NCBI GenBank assembly: GCA_965228425.1
Contig: OZ245815.1
Location: 3,658,001-3,722,000, forward strand
DNA length: 64,000 nt
Source: JAJFJD01 sp965228425
GTDB taxonomy: Bacteria; Pseudomonadota; Alphaproteobacteria; UBA8366
Direction of reading: 5' to 3'
The notes under the pieces were generated by a model. The model was not told the origin of the DNA. It made no database searches and worked only from the letters and a program-made list of their open reading frames with translations. A program made the translations under genes and the position numbers. Shown piece after piece: positions 8,194-16,941 of the stretch. How positions within the stretch are numbered: position 1 is the first letter of the stretch; each line of letters starts with the position of its first letter.

Positions 8194-10584
8194 ATGGCCC
8201 GCTTTTTCCGCCAATTCCTGCGCTTTTGCGCCCTCCTCGTCATCGCGCTCGCCTTCGTGTCTGTGTTGATCGTGACATGGCTCCGGACATCGCTGCCCGA
8301 GATCGACGGCACGCTGGCTTTGCGAGGTCTCGGCGGACCGGTGGAGGTGATCCGCGACGCCAACGGCGTACCGCATATCTTCGCCGACCGGGTCAACGAC
8401 GCCTATTTCGGCCTCGGCTTCACCCATGCCCAAGACCGGCTCTGGCAAATGGAAATGACGCGCCGGATCGGCGCGGGCCGATTGTCCGAGATCTTCGGCA
8501 ACCGGACCTTGAAGATCGACCGTTTTATACGGACGCTTGGCCTCTACCGCGCGGCACAGGCGCAACTCACCCTGATGAAGACGGACGAACGCGCCCTGCT
8601 CGATGCCTATGCGGCCGGCGTGAACGCCCTCCTGAATAACCATACCGGCGCCCTGTCACCGGAATTCGCCGTCCTCGGACACAAGCCGGAGCCCTGGCGC
8701 CCCGAGGACAGCTTGGTATGGGCGCGGATCATGGCGGTGCGGCTATCGGGCAACTGGCGCAGCGAACTCTTGCGCCTGCGCCTCGCTGAGACGCTGACAC
8801 CGGTGCAGATCGAACAGCTTTGGCCATCGGACGACGGCACGGCGCCGGCGACCCTGTCGTCCGCGCCCAATCCGGCAGCGGCGATGCTGGATCGCCTCGC
8901 CCGGGCGCTGCCCGACGAACTGGCGCCTATCGACGCATCGAATGCCTGGGTCATCGGCGGATCCCGCACCGAAACCGGCAAACCGATCCTCGCGAACGAC
9001 CCGCATCTGGGGTTCGGCGTACCCATCCTCTGGTATCTCGCCCGGATCGAGACTCCAAACTTGTCCCTGACCGGCGCCACGGTGCCGGGCGTGCCCCTGC
9101 ATCCGCTGGGTCATAACGGAAAAATCGCCTGGGGCATGACCACGACCGGCGCCGACGTGGAGGACCTCTATATCGAGGCGCTCGATCCGAACAATCCGGA
9201 GCAATACCTTACGCCGGACGGACCCGCGTCATTCACTACGCGGGTCGAGAAGATCTATGTCACGGGCGACGACCCCGTCACCCTCACCGTTCGGGAGACA
9301 CGGCACGGGCCGGTCGTCTCCGACGTGCTGGACGAAGCCGATCGTTCGGAGACCGCGCTGGAATCGGTGATCTCCCTGGCCAGCCCGACCACGCGAATCG
9401 ACGACGAGACCGCCCGCGCGCTCTATCTCCTAAACCGGGCAAGCAATTGGGGGGAATTCTTGGACGCCGCGCGTTTGTTCCATGCGCCGGTGCAGAACCT
9501 GTTCTTTGCCGACACCGCAGGAGATATCGGCCTGGTCACGCCGGGCCGCATCCCCATCCGCAAGGATCATGACGGCGCTCGACCGGTTCCCGGACAGGAT
9601 GAGCGGTTCGATTGGAACGGTTTCATTCCGTTCGACGAACTGCCGAAACGTCACAATCCCCCGAACGGACTGATCATCAACGCGAACAATCGCCTGGTCG
9701 GACCCGACTATCCGCATAGCATTGCCAAACATTGGCAAGCGGCGTACCGGGCCGCCCGGATCGTCGAAGCGCTGGACGGCAAGAAAGCGCATACCGCGGC
9801 CGAAAGCGCGGCGCTGCAGATGGATACGGTCTCGCCTGCCGCCCGCCGGCTCGTACCTCTCCTGCTGACGGCCCCGGCAAAATCCGACAAAGCCAAAAAA
9901 GCGATCACTCTGCTTCGCGCTTGGGACTTCCGGATGCACCGCGACCGCGCCGAGCCGTTGATCTACGCCGCCTGGCTGCGCGCGCTGGAACGCGCCATCG
10001 TGCAAGACGAGTTGGGCGACCGAGCCGAAGACTATACCCGTTCGCGAGCGCGATTCGTCATTGCGGCCCTGACGGAAAACCAATCCTGGTGCGACGACGT
10101 TACGACAGCCGAACCGGAGGCGTGCGATACGCAAATTGCCGGCGCGTTGGAAACTGCGCTCGCCGACATTGCAAAATCTCAAGGACCCGACATCGACGGC
10201 TGGCGATGGGGCGCCGCGCACAAGGCACAGTTCCGCCATCGCATCTTCACGCAAATTCCCGGATTGCGGTCCTTTACGGACCTGGTCGTGGAAACGGACG
10301 GCGGCGACCATACGCTCAACCGGGGGCAAACACGCCAGGGCGGCCCCACCCCGTTTTCGCATGTGCATGGATCCGGGTACCGGGCGGTCTACGATCTTGG
10401 CGACCTGGACCGTAGCCGGTACATCATTGCGACGGGTCAGTCCGGCAATCCCTTTTCGCCGCACTATGGGGACATGTTGGACCGGTGGCGCGCCGGCGAG
10501 TTCGTCACCATCGGCGGCAACCGTGAAGACGTGCGGCGACAGGCGGCGAACACCCTGACGTTGATGCCGTCCCGAACGCCGTAG
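8194..10584 (+). CDS. Penicillin acylase family protein (Ntn-hydrolase)
   Basis: 796 aa. An N-terminal hydrophobic segment (residues ~8-28) should export or anchor the protein in the periplasm. It is a typical penicillin/cephalosporin/AHL acylase precursor: alpha chain up to about 248, then self-cleavage before the nucleophile Ser249 in ASNAWVIGGSRT, giving a beta chain with LANDPHLGFGVP and HPLGHNGKIAWGMTTT. The C-terminal GGDHTLNRGQ and HGSGYRAVYD blocks are family features. The length is normal. These enzymes hydrolyse N-acyl bonds in beta-lactams, acyl-homoserine lactones or other acylated amines; the substrate cannot be read from sequence. It is divergent from the decarboxylase operon. 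Confidence 0.92.
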   Translation: MARFFRQFLRFCALLVIALAFVSVLIVTWLRTSLPEIDGTLALRGLGGPVEVIRDANGVPHIFADRVNDAYFGLGFTHAQDRLWQMEMTRRIGAGRLSEIFGNRTLKIDRFIRTLGLYRAAQAQLTLMKTDERALLDAYAAGVNALLNNHTGALSPEFAVLGHKPEPWRPEDSLVWARIMAVRLSGNWRSELLRLRLAETLTPVQIEQLWPSDDGTAPATLSSAPNPAAAMLDRLARALPDELAPIDASNAWVIGGSRTETGKPILANDPHLGFGVPILWYLARIETPNLSLTGATVPGVPLHPLGHNGKIAWGMTTTGADVEDLYIEALDPNNPEQYLTPDGPASFTTRVEKIYVTGDDPVTLTVRETRHGPVVSDVLDEADRSETALESVISLASPTTRIDDETARALYLLNRASNWGEFLDAARLFHAPVQNLFFADTAGDIGLVTPGRIPIRKDHDGARPVPGQDERFDWNGFIPFDELPKRHNPPNGLIINANNRLVGPDYPHSIAKHWQAAYRAARIVEALDGKKAHTAAESAALQMDTVSPAARRLVPLLLTAPAKSDKAKKAITLLRAWDFRMHRDRAEPLIYAAWLRALERAIVQDELGDRAEDYTRSRARFVIAALTENQSWCDDVTTAEPEACDTQIAGALETALADIAKSQGPDIDGWRWGAAHKAQFRHRIFTQIPGLRSFTDLVVETDGGDHTLNRGQTRQGGPTPFSHVHGSGYRAVYDLGDLDRSRYIIATGQSGNPFSPHYGDMLDRWRAGEFVTIGGNREDVRRQAANTLTLMPSRTP

Positions 10585-10667
10585 TATCCGATCGCCCCGC
10601 ATTCGGCGACTGCGGCCACGGCCCTGCTGGTGTATCCTCAAGACTCTCATGAATGGAAGCGGCCGCC

Positions 10668-11891
10668 ATGACCGTAACGATCGACGACATCCACACCGCC
10701 GCCGACGCGATCAAACAGTCGGTCGTTCGCACCCCCACCGTCCGGTCCGGTCCCCTATCGGATCTGGTCGGCGCGGATGTGTACCTCAAGCTGGAGACGC
10801 TGCAATTCACGGGTTCCTTCAAGGATCGCGGGGCATTCGTAAAATTGTCGAGCCTGGACCGGGAGCAAGCGAAGAACGGGGTAATCGCGGTGTCGGCCGG
10901 GAACCATGCCCAAGGCGTCGCCTATCACGCGAAGCGGCTGGGCATTCCGGCGACCATCGTCATGCCGAAATCGACGCCTTTCACGAAGGTGAACCGGACC
11001 GAGGCGCTGGGTGCGCGCGTCTTGCTGTTCGGTGACTCGGTCAGCGCCTGCACGCCCCACGCCGAAGAGGTGATGCGGGACGAGGGTCTCACCTTTGTCC
11101 ATCCGTTCGACGACCCGCACATCGTCGCGGGCCAGGGAACGGTCGGCCTAGAAGTCTTGGAGGACGTGCCGGACATCGACGTGCTGATCGCGCCCATCGG
11201 CGGCGGCGGACTGATCGCGGGCATCGCAACCGTTCTGCGGGAAACGAGCAAGACGATCGACGTCGTTGGCGTCGAAGCTGCGCTGTATCCATCCATGGCC
11301 CAAGCGCTCAAGGGCGGCAGTGCGCCGTCCGGCGGCGAAACGATCGCCGAGGGCATCGCCATCAAACAACCCGGAAAACTGACGCTGCCGATCGTCAAGG
11401 AACTCGTCGATCGGGTGGTTACCGTCGACGAAATGGCGCTGGAAGACGCGGTGCAGACGATGGCCGTTACCGGAAAGACGCTAGCCGAAGGCGCCGGCGC
11501 GGCCCCGCTGGCCGCGGTGATGGAAGACCGCGAGAAATACAAAGGGAAGAAGATCGTTCTGGTCGTGAGCGGCGCGAATATCGATTCCCGCATACTGGCA
11601 TCCGTCCTGATGCGCGGTCTCTTCCGCAGCGGCCAAATGGTGCGGCTTCGCGTGTCGATCAGCGACGCGCCCGGCACCCTCGCCAAGGTTACCGCCCAGA
11701 TCGGCGAACTCGGCGGCAACATCGTCGAAATCGTGCATCAACGCATGTTCTTCGATGTCCCAGTGAAGCATGCGGAAGCCGACTTCGTACTCGAGACCCG
11801 GGACAGCGCCCATGTCGATGAAATCATCGGTCGCCTGGAAGCGGCGGGATTCCCGACCGCCCGGCTGAGCGACACCGCGCAATCCGGCTAA
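10668..11891 (+). CDS. ilvA: Threonine ammonia-lyase (threonine deaminase) with C-terminal ACT domain
   Basis: Converts L-threonine to 2-oxobutanoate and ammonia with PLP. I chose the ATG at 10668 because GGAAG lies 8 bases before it; an ATG at 10653 would add five residues. The PLP Lys sits in FTGSFKDRGAF, the phosphate loop is IGGGGLIAG, and SAGNHAQGVAYHA is the usual substrate loop. The last ~75 residues (from MVRLRVSISDAPGT) form a single ACT domain. This is the ~400-residue form, shorter than E. coli IlvA and common in alphaproteobacteria. Both the biosynthetic (isoleucine) and the catabolic role are possible. Serine dehydratase is a less likely alternative. Confidence 0.9.
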   Translation: MTVTIDDIHTAADAIKQSVVRTPTVRSGPLSDLVGADVYLKLETLQFTGSFKDRGAFVKLSSLDREQAKNGVIAVSAGNHAQGVAYHAKRLGIPATIVMPKSTPFTKVNRTEALGARVLLFGDSVSACTPHAEEVMRDEGLTFVHPFDDPHIVAGQGTVGLEVLEDVPDIDVLIAPIGGGGLIAGIATVLRETSKTIDVVGVEAALYPSMAQALKGGSAPSGGETIAEGIAIKQPGKLTLPIVKELVDRVVTVDEMALEDAVQTMAVTGKTLAEGAGAAPLAAVMEDREKYKGKKIVLVVSGANIDSRILASVLMRGLFRSGQMVRLRVSISDAPGTLAKVTAQIGELGGNIVEIVHQRMFFDVPVKHAEADFVLETRDSAHVDEIIGRLEAAGFPTARLSDTAQSG

Positions 11892-11894
11892 ATC

Positions 11895-12407
11895 CTAGGT
11901 GAAACTCCCGTAGCTGCCGCGATAGAACAGCAACGGGTTCGCCTCCGGCTGACACTCCAGATGCGCGACACGTCCCAGTATGATCAGATGATCGCCACCG
12001 TCATAGGCGGCGTACGGCTCGCATCCGATTGTTGCGATGCTTCCCCGTATGACCGGGCAGTCCGATTGCCAGAACTCGCAATCCAGCCCGTCGAAATCGT
12101 CACTCTTGCCTGAAAACCGCCTGGATACCTCTTCCTGATCGCGCGCCAGCACGTTGATGACGAACGGGTTCGACTCCTCGAACGTACTAAAAACGGAAGC
12201 TTTCCGGTCTAAGCTGAATTGCACCAATGGCGGGTCGAGCGATACGGACGTAAAGGAATTCACCGTCACGCCGAACGCGTTCCCGTCGCCATTCGAGGTG
12301 GTGACGACGGCAACACCTGTCGCGTAATGCCCGCACGTCTCGCGGAACCGCGCTTTGTCGATCGCGGGTACATTCGTGTCCATCGGAGACAGAGTCCTTT
12401 CGTCCAT
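11895..12407 (-). CDS. Flavin reductase family protein
   Basis: 170 aa, flavin-reductase-like FMN-binding split-barrel protein, which reduces FMN or FAD with NAD(P)H, usually for a two-component monooxygenase. Core motifs are visible: HYATGVAVVTT, GVTVNSFTSVSLDPPLVQFSL and DHLIILGRV. The ATG at 12407 has AAAGG five bases before it; a second ATG at 12383 is possible. Its 3' end meets the threonine deaminase gene tail to tail, 3 bp apart. No oxygenase partner is adjacent, so the partner is unknown. Confidence 0.88.
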   Translation of the reverse strand: MDERTLSPMDTNVPAIDKARFRETCGHYATGVAVVTTSNGDGNAFGVTVNSFTSVSLDPPLVQFSLDRKASVFSTFEESNPFVINVLARDQEEVSRRFSGKSDDFDGLDCEFWQSDCPVIRGSIATIGCEPYAAYDGGDHLIILGRVAHLECQPEANPLLFYRGSYGSFT

Positions 12408-12570
12408 CTGAGCCTTTGTCCGAACAGAGATACCGCAAGAACCGCCGTTGAGCGAGCCCTCGCCACTCCCGGACGAACCTCTTATCGGCCTGCCACTCTG
12501 CCAGGCCCTCCCGTAAGTAACGGAAAACTGCGGTTAACAGCAAATTTGCTACCACGAAAGAACCCGCCGA

Positions 12571-12585
12571 TTAAGCCAATATTAA
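12571..12585. promoter_or_regulatory. Candidate CtrA-binding site upstream of motA
   Basis: TTAA-GCCAATA-TTAA matches the alphaproteobacterial CtrA consensus TTAA-N7-TTAA exactly. It lies 58 bp before the motA start in an AT-rich intergenic patch. CtrA controls flagellar genes in many Alphaproteobacteria, so the place makes sense. A further half-site GGTTAAC lies about 40 bp upstream. Binding itself is inferred. Confidence 0.55.
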
Positions 12586-12643
12586 TCAGTTCCCTTTACC
12601 CATTTCCCATACTCATCTTCGGGTCCGGCAACAAAAAAGACTT

Positions 12644-13507
12644 ATGTTTCTAATCATTGGAAGCCTTGTGGTCACCGCCTGTGTGATCGGCAGCTACGTC
12701 GCGATGGGCGGCAAGCTTGGTGTCTTATGGCAGCCGTTCGAGCTCGTCATCATTGGCGGATCGGGCGTCGGCGCCTACATCATCGCCAATTCCAAGCCCG
12801 TACTCGGGAAGACGATGGGCGGCCTGAAGTCGGTCCTGAAGGGGCCGAAATACAAGAAGGAAGACTATCTGGAGCTGCTGTCCTTGCAGTACCAGATTTT
12901 CAAACTCGCCAAAACCAAGGGCATGCTCGCGCTGGAAACGCATGTCGAGAATCCCGAAGAGAGCGACCTGTTTGCGCAGTTCCCGAAATTCTTGGAAAAC
13001 CATCACGCGGTGGAATTCCTGTGCGATTACCTGCGGCTGATGACATTGGGCACCGACAACCCGCACGAACTCGAAGCCTTGATGGACATGGAACTGGAAA
13101 CCCATCACGGCGAGGAGCACAAGGTCAGCCACGCCCTGCAAACGCTGGCCGAAGCCTTCCCGGGTCTCGGCATCGTCGCCGCGGTCATGGGCATCATTAA
13201 GACAATGGGCTCGATCACCGAGCCGCCAGCGGTGCTCGGCGGCCTGATCGCGGCCGCGTTGGTCGGTACCTTTCTGGGCATCCTCTTGTGCTACGGCTTC
13301 GCCGCCCCGATGGCGACCGCGCTCAAGAGCAACCAGGAAGACGACAGCGTCTACTTCACCTGCATCAAGGCAGGCTTGCTTGCGCATCTGCAGGGCTACG
13401 CTCCCGCCGTCTCTATCGAGTTCGCCCGGAAGGTGCTCCAAAGTCATACCCGGCCAAGCTTCGCCGAACTCGAAGAAGCCACCCAGAATCTTCCCGCCGC
13501 AGCGTAG
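12644..13507 (+). CDS. motA: Flagellar motor stator protein MotA
   Basis: 287 aa, the stator subunit that forms the ion channel with MotB and contacts FliG. The N-terminus MFLIIGSLVVTACVIGSYVA is a membrane segment typical of the long MotA form. Two further membrane segments occur near 165-225 (GLGIVAAVMGIIKTMGSI and LIAAALVGTFLGILLCYG), separated from the start by the cytoplasmic FliG-contact region. It is followed 25 bp later by motB and then by a second motB, forming a three-gene operon. A CtrA-type box upstream suggests cell-cycle-linked motility control. Confidence 0.95.
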   Translation: MFLIIGSLVVTACVIGSYVAMGGKLGVLWQPFELVIIGGSGVGAYIIANSKPVLGKTMGGLKSVLKGPKYKKEDYLELLSLQYQIFKLAKTKGMLALETHVENPEESDLFAQFPKFLENHHAVEFLCDYLRLMTLGTDNPHELEALMDMELETHHGEEHKVSHALQTLAEAFPGLGIVAAVMGIIKTMGSITEPPAVLGGLIAAALVGTFLGILLCYGFAAPMATALKSNQEDDSVYFTCIKAGLLAHLQGYAPAVSIEFARKVLQSHTRPSFAELEEATQNLPAAA

Positions 13508-13532
13508 TGGCGGCCAGCCGGCATAGAATGTC

Positions 13533-14486
13533 ATGGCGGACACATTAGAGGGCGCTGAACAAGGGCCCATCATCATTCGGAAGAAGATCCATCTGCCCGC
13601 AGAGGCACATGGCGGCGCCTGGAAGGTCGCCTATGCGGACTTCGTCACCGCGATGATGGCATTTTTCTTGCTCCTCTGGTTGCTCAATGTGACGACCGAG
13701 GACAAGAAGCAAGGCATATCCGACTTCTTCGAACCGATCGGCGTGTCCGAGGAACAGACCGGCAGCGGCGGCGTTTTGAAGGGACTTGCCATGGCGGCCG
13801 AGGGTGCCTTGCGGTCGGCCGGATCGCCTCCGCGGATCACCGTTCCGATCCCGACATTCGGCAGCCGCGACGCCGGCGCCTCCGAAGGGCGCCACCAAAA
13901 TCCCGAATCGACCGGCGGCGGCTATCTCCATGGCGAGCATCAACGTCAAGTCGACGAGGAAAATCAGAAGGAATTTAGCAAGGTCATCTCCGCGATCAAC
14001 CAAGCCATCCAGGATATTCCCGAACTGGCGCAGATGCAGGACAGCCTAATCGTCGAACACACGCCGGAAGGGCTGCGCATCCAACTGCTGGATCGCGTGA
14101 AGTTGAAGATGTTCAAGGGCGACGGCGCCGAGATATCCGACCGCGGCCGGCATCTGCTCGCCATCATCGGGTCGATCGTCTCGAAACTACCGCATCACAT
14201 CGCCATCACCGGACATACGGACCACGCACCGCAAACGTCCCAAGCGGCAACATCGAAGTGGCTGGTATCCGGCGATCGCGCGGACAATGCGCGCGCCACA
14301 TTGGTCAATTTCGGGGTTGCTGCCGGACGCTTCTCCCGGATCGTCGGCAAAGGCGATACGGTGCCGGTGCATCCGAGCTTTCCGAAAGCGAAACGCAACA
14401 ACCGGATCAGCGTCCTCCTTCTGAACAAGCCCATCGGCAAGGCCGCTGGACGCGACACGAAAACCAACGTCGCGGCGGATCGGTAG
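13533..14486 (+). CDS. motB: Flagellar motor protein MotB (first copy)
   Basis: 317 aa. A short cytoplasmic N-terminus is followed by a single membrane helix with the proton-binding Asp in YADFVTAMMAFFLLLWLLN (residues ~33-51). A plug or linker region follows, then a C-terminal OmpA-like peptidoglycan-binding domain. That domain keeps the GHTD motif with Asp230 and the SGDRADNAR helix with its Arg, so it should bind the diaminopimelate of peptidoglycan. The linker of ~100 residues is long and low in complexity. It lies 25 bp after motA and 5 bp before a paralogue. It presumably pairs with MotA in the stator. Confidence 0.92.
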   Translation: MADTLEGAEQGPIIIRKKIHLPAEAHGGAWKVAYADFVTAMMAFFLLLWLLNVTTEDKKQGISDFFEPIGVSEEQTGSGGVLKGLAMAAEGALRSAGSPPRITVPIPTFGSRDAGASEGRHQNPESTGGGYLHGEHQRQVDEENQKEFSKVISAINQAIQDIPELAQMQDSLIVEHTPEGLRIQLLDRVKLKMFKGDGAEISDRGRHLLAIIGSIVSKLPHHIAITGHTDHAPQTSQAATSKWLVSGDRADNARATLVNFGVAAGRFSRIVGKGDTVPVHPSFPKAKRNNRISVLLLNKPIGKAAGRDTKTNVAADR

Positions 14487-14491
14487 ACGTC

Positions 14492-15424
14492 ATGGCTGGA
14501 AATTCCGATCGCGAAATCATCGTCGTCAAGAAGAAGATCGCGGCCGAAGCCCACGGCGGTAGCGCGTGGAAAGTGGCCTATGCGGACTTCGTCACAGCGA
14601 TGATGGCGTTCTTCCTGTTGCTATGGCTCTTGAACGCGACGACCGAGGAACAGAAACAAGGGCTTTCGAACTACTTCGAACCCGTTGGCGCTACCAGCGG
14701 GTCAACGGGTAGCGGCGGTGTCTTCGGCGGCATATCCGCCACCGACCCCGGCCCCATCGAGGCGCCCGGCCAGACCACGTCGAAAGCGGTCAACGTCCGG
14801 TCACAGGTGGTGAACACCAACGATGACGATATTTCGCGCGGCGACCCGTCGGAATCGACGAAGACGCCCAACCAGGAAAAGCTCCCGAATAGCAGCGACG
14901 AAAATCGCCAAATGAGCGCGGCCAAAATCGCGATCCAGCGATCGATGGAACAAATCCCGGAATTGCTGAACCTCTACAAATCGGTCGCCATCGACGAAAC
15001 GCGCGAGGGATTGCGCATTCGCCTGATGGACCGGAAAAAGCAGCCGCTATTCGACCAGGGCGGTATCGAACTCAATGAAGACGGCAAGAAGCTGGTCAAA
15101 GTCATTTACGAGGTTATTTCCCGCATGCCGAACAAGATTCAGGTATCGGGGCATACATCGCGAAACGACGAGGCCGCAGCGCAAGGACGGTCCAACTGGA
15201 GAATTTCCATGCAGCGCGCCTATGCGGGCCGCGCGGCGTTGATTGCGCTCGGCACGCCGGACAAGCGGTTCGCCGCCGTCCGTGGCAATGCGGAACGCGC
15301 TCCCCTGCACAAGAAGTCCCCGGAGGCGATCGAAAATAGGCGCATCGAGGTCACGCTGCTGCGGGAGAAGCCGAAGATCGCGGCAAAAGACCTGATTCCG
15401 CCTTCGCTCTTGAACCGAAACTGA
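14492..15424 (+). CDS. Second MotB-like stator protein, divergent peptidoglycan-binding domain
   Basis: 310 aa from the ATG at 14492, 5 bp after the first motB. The membrane helix is nearly identical to that of the first copy (YADFVTAMMAFFLLLWLLN) and keeps the ion-binding Asp, but the rest differs strongly. In the OmpA-like domain the usual GHTD is GHTS, with Ser223 in place of the Asp that holds the diaminopimelate group; an Arg is kept in ISMQRAYAGRAAL. The tail NRRIEVTLLRE is normal. It may form a mixed MotB1/MotB2 dimer with one MotA ring or an alternative stator. Its membrane part looks functional, so I do not regard it as a pseudogene. Confidence 0.88.
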   Translation: MAGNSDREIIVVKKKIAAEAHGGSAWKVAYADFVTAMMAFFLLLWLLNATTEEQKQGLSNYFEPVGATSGSTGSGGVFGGISATDPGPIEAPGQTTSKAVNVRSQVVNTNDDDISRGDPSESTKTPNQEKLPNSSDENRQMSAAKIAIQRSMEQIPELLNLYKSVAIDETREGLRIRLMDRKKQPLFDQGGIELNEDGKKLVKVIYEVISRMPNKIQVSGHTSRNDEAAAQGRSNWRISMQRAYAGRAALIALGTPDKRFAAVRGNAERAPLHKKSPEAIENRRIEVTLLREKPKIAAKDLIPPSLLNRN

Positions 15425-15512
15425 CGTCAATCGCAAGCGAAGCCCCCTTGCAAGGCGCAATTCGCCCCCCAATGTGGTAAAATAACGACCTTTGACGCAA
15501 ACGGGGACCATC

Positions 15513-16025
15513 GTGCCGACGAACCTACCGGATCGACTAGACTCGCTTTTGGAATGGTCGGAAGAGCCGCCTAATCCGCTCGACCGGCCGGATTTCTATG
15601 ACGGTCTCTTGTGGCGGCGAAGTTTGGCCTTTTGTATCGATGCGGCGCTGTTGTTCTCCGTGGCGGCGGTGTTCTTTGTCTTCAATATTCTGACATTCTT
15701 CATCTTCACCGCCATTCTGGTGCTCGTCTGGGCCGCCCCGATGTTCATCCTCTACGACATGGTGACGATCGGGAGCAGCGCCTCGGCAACGCTCGGCATG
15801 CGCTGGCTCGGACTGGAAACGCGGAGCTGGGACGGCGGCAAACCCTCCTATCTGCACATCCTGATTTCATCGGCATTGTTCTGGTTCCTGGTACCGCTGA
15901 CCGGCGGGCTGATCCTGCTCGTCGGCGTCTTCAGCGACCGCCGGCGTCAGATCCACGACGTCCTGTCGGGCACCGTCGTCATCAACACCAAGACAGCCCG
16001 GAACCCGACCGTCATCGACGCCTAG
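15513..16025 (+). CDS. RDD family membrane protein
   Basis: 170 aa from the GTG at 15513, which has GGGG six bases before it; a TTG at 15492 is the longer option. The RDD domain is clear: an Arg-Asp first helix (LWRRSLAFCIDAALLFSVAA), a second helix and the conserved GMRWLGLETR segment, then a third helix (SALFWFLVPLTGGLILLVGV) ending in RRRQIHDVLSGTVV. Three to four membrane segments. The function of the family is mostly unknown; some members are ion antiporters. It lies 88 bp after the second motB and may be independent. Confidence 0.85.
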   Translation: MPTNLPDRLDSLLEWSEEPPNPLDRPDFYDGLLWRRSLAFCIDAALLFSVAAVFFVFNILTFFIFTAILVLVWAAPMFILYDMVTIGSSASATLGMRWLGLETRSWDGGKPSYLHILISSALFWFLVPLTGGLILLVGVFSDRRRQIHDVLSGTVVINTKTARNPTVIDA

Positions 16026-16046
16026 CATCGCGTCTCCCGAATTCCG

Positions 16047-16847
16047 CTAACGTCCCTTGAACGGACCTGCCGGTCTTTTCTCCGCAAAGGCCCGCGCGGC
16101 TTCTTGGAAGTCCTCGGTCAGGTAAAGCTTAAGCGGCGCGGTCTGCATCATGATTTCGCGGCCAAGCTGATCGAGATACCACCGCCGGGTGCGAACCGTC
16201 GCACGGACGCTGAGCGGCGGGTTCTTGCATACTTCGTTCGCCAATTCGGTCGCCACCGCGAGGCATTCTCCCTTGGGCGCGACCCGGTTCAAGAGGCTCG
16301 CCGCATGCGCTTCCTCGGCGGTGAAGAAGCGTCCCGTCAGGGCCATTTCGGTAGCGAACGCGCCGCCGCCGCGATAGTTCAGCAATCCCCAATATTTCGA
16401 CGCGCCGAGGCCGCGCGACGTTTCGGTGATCTGGAACTGGGTCCCCGTTTCCGCCACGACGAGGTCGCACTCGAAGACGATACCGACCGCCAGGCCCAGC
16501 ACGTAGCCATGCACTGCGGCGATCACCGGCTTCCAATTGACCGATCGTGTAAGCAGATCCGCCGAATGCGCGCCGTGGGCCTGCGGGCCGCCGATGCGCT
16601 CGAACTCCTTCCGGTCGCGCAGCTGCCGCTGATGTACGTCGGCGCCGCTGGAAAAGGCCCGGCCGCTGCCGCAGATGATCGCGATATGGGCGTCGTTGTC
16701 GGCATCGAAACGGCGGAGGCCATCGCCCAGCGCCCGGACGAGGTCGTCGTTGAAGGCATTCAACTTTTCCGGTCGGTTCAGCGTCAATGTGACGATGTTC
16801 CCGTCGCGTGCGTATTTCACCAATTCGGCGGATTCGTCCTGCGGCAT
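16047..16847 (-). CDS. Enoyl-CoA hydratase/isomerase family protein
   Basis: 266-aa crotonase-fold protein. The N-terminal VTLTLNRPEKLNAFN and the oxyanion-hole segment GSGRAFSSGADVHQRQL are typical, as is the helix with PVIAAVHGYVLGLAVGIVFECDLVVA. In classical enoyl-CoA hydratase the two catalytic Glu lie after the GGG motif and near residue 164. Here the second region reads QFQITETSRGLGAS, which is not the standard hydratase pattern, so the exact reaction (hydratase, isomerase or hydrolase on a CoA thioester) is open. It is a single gene that converges with the RDD gene. Confidence 0.87.
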   Translation of the reverse strand: MPQDESAELVKYARDGNIVTLTLNRPEKLNAFNDDLVRALGDGLRRFDADNDAHIAIICGSGRAFSSGADVHQRQLRDRKEFERIGGPQAHGAHSADLLTRSVNWKPVIAAVHGYVLGLAVGIVFECDLVVAETGTQFQITETSRGLGASKYWGLLNYRGGGAFATEMALTGRFFTAEEAHAASLLNRVAPKGECLAVATELANEVCKNPPLSVRATVRTRRWYLDQLGREIMMQTAPLKLYLTEDFQEAARAFAEKRPAGPFKGR

Positions 16848-16941
16848 TCTTGTCTCTCCCTATTCGCGCGGCATGGCGCCGGCGCCATTTCGGAGAGTCT
16901 GTCACAAACCGCCCGGACGAGGCGAATTCGGACAGCTGGCG

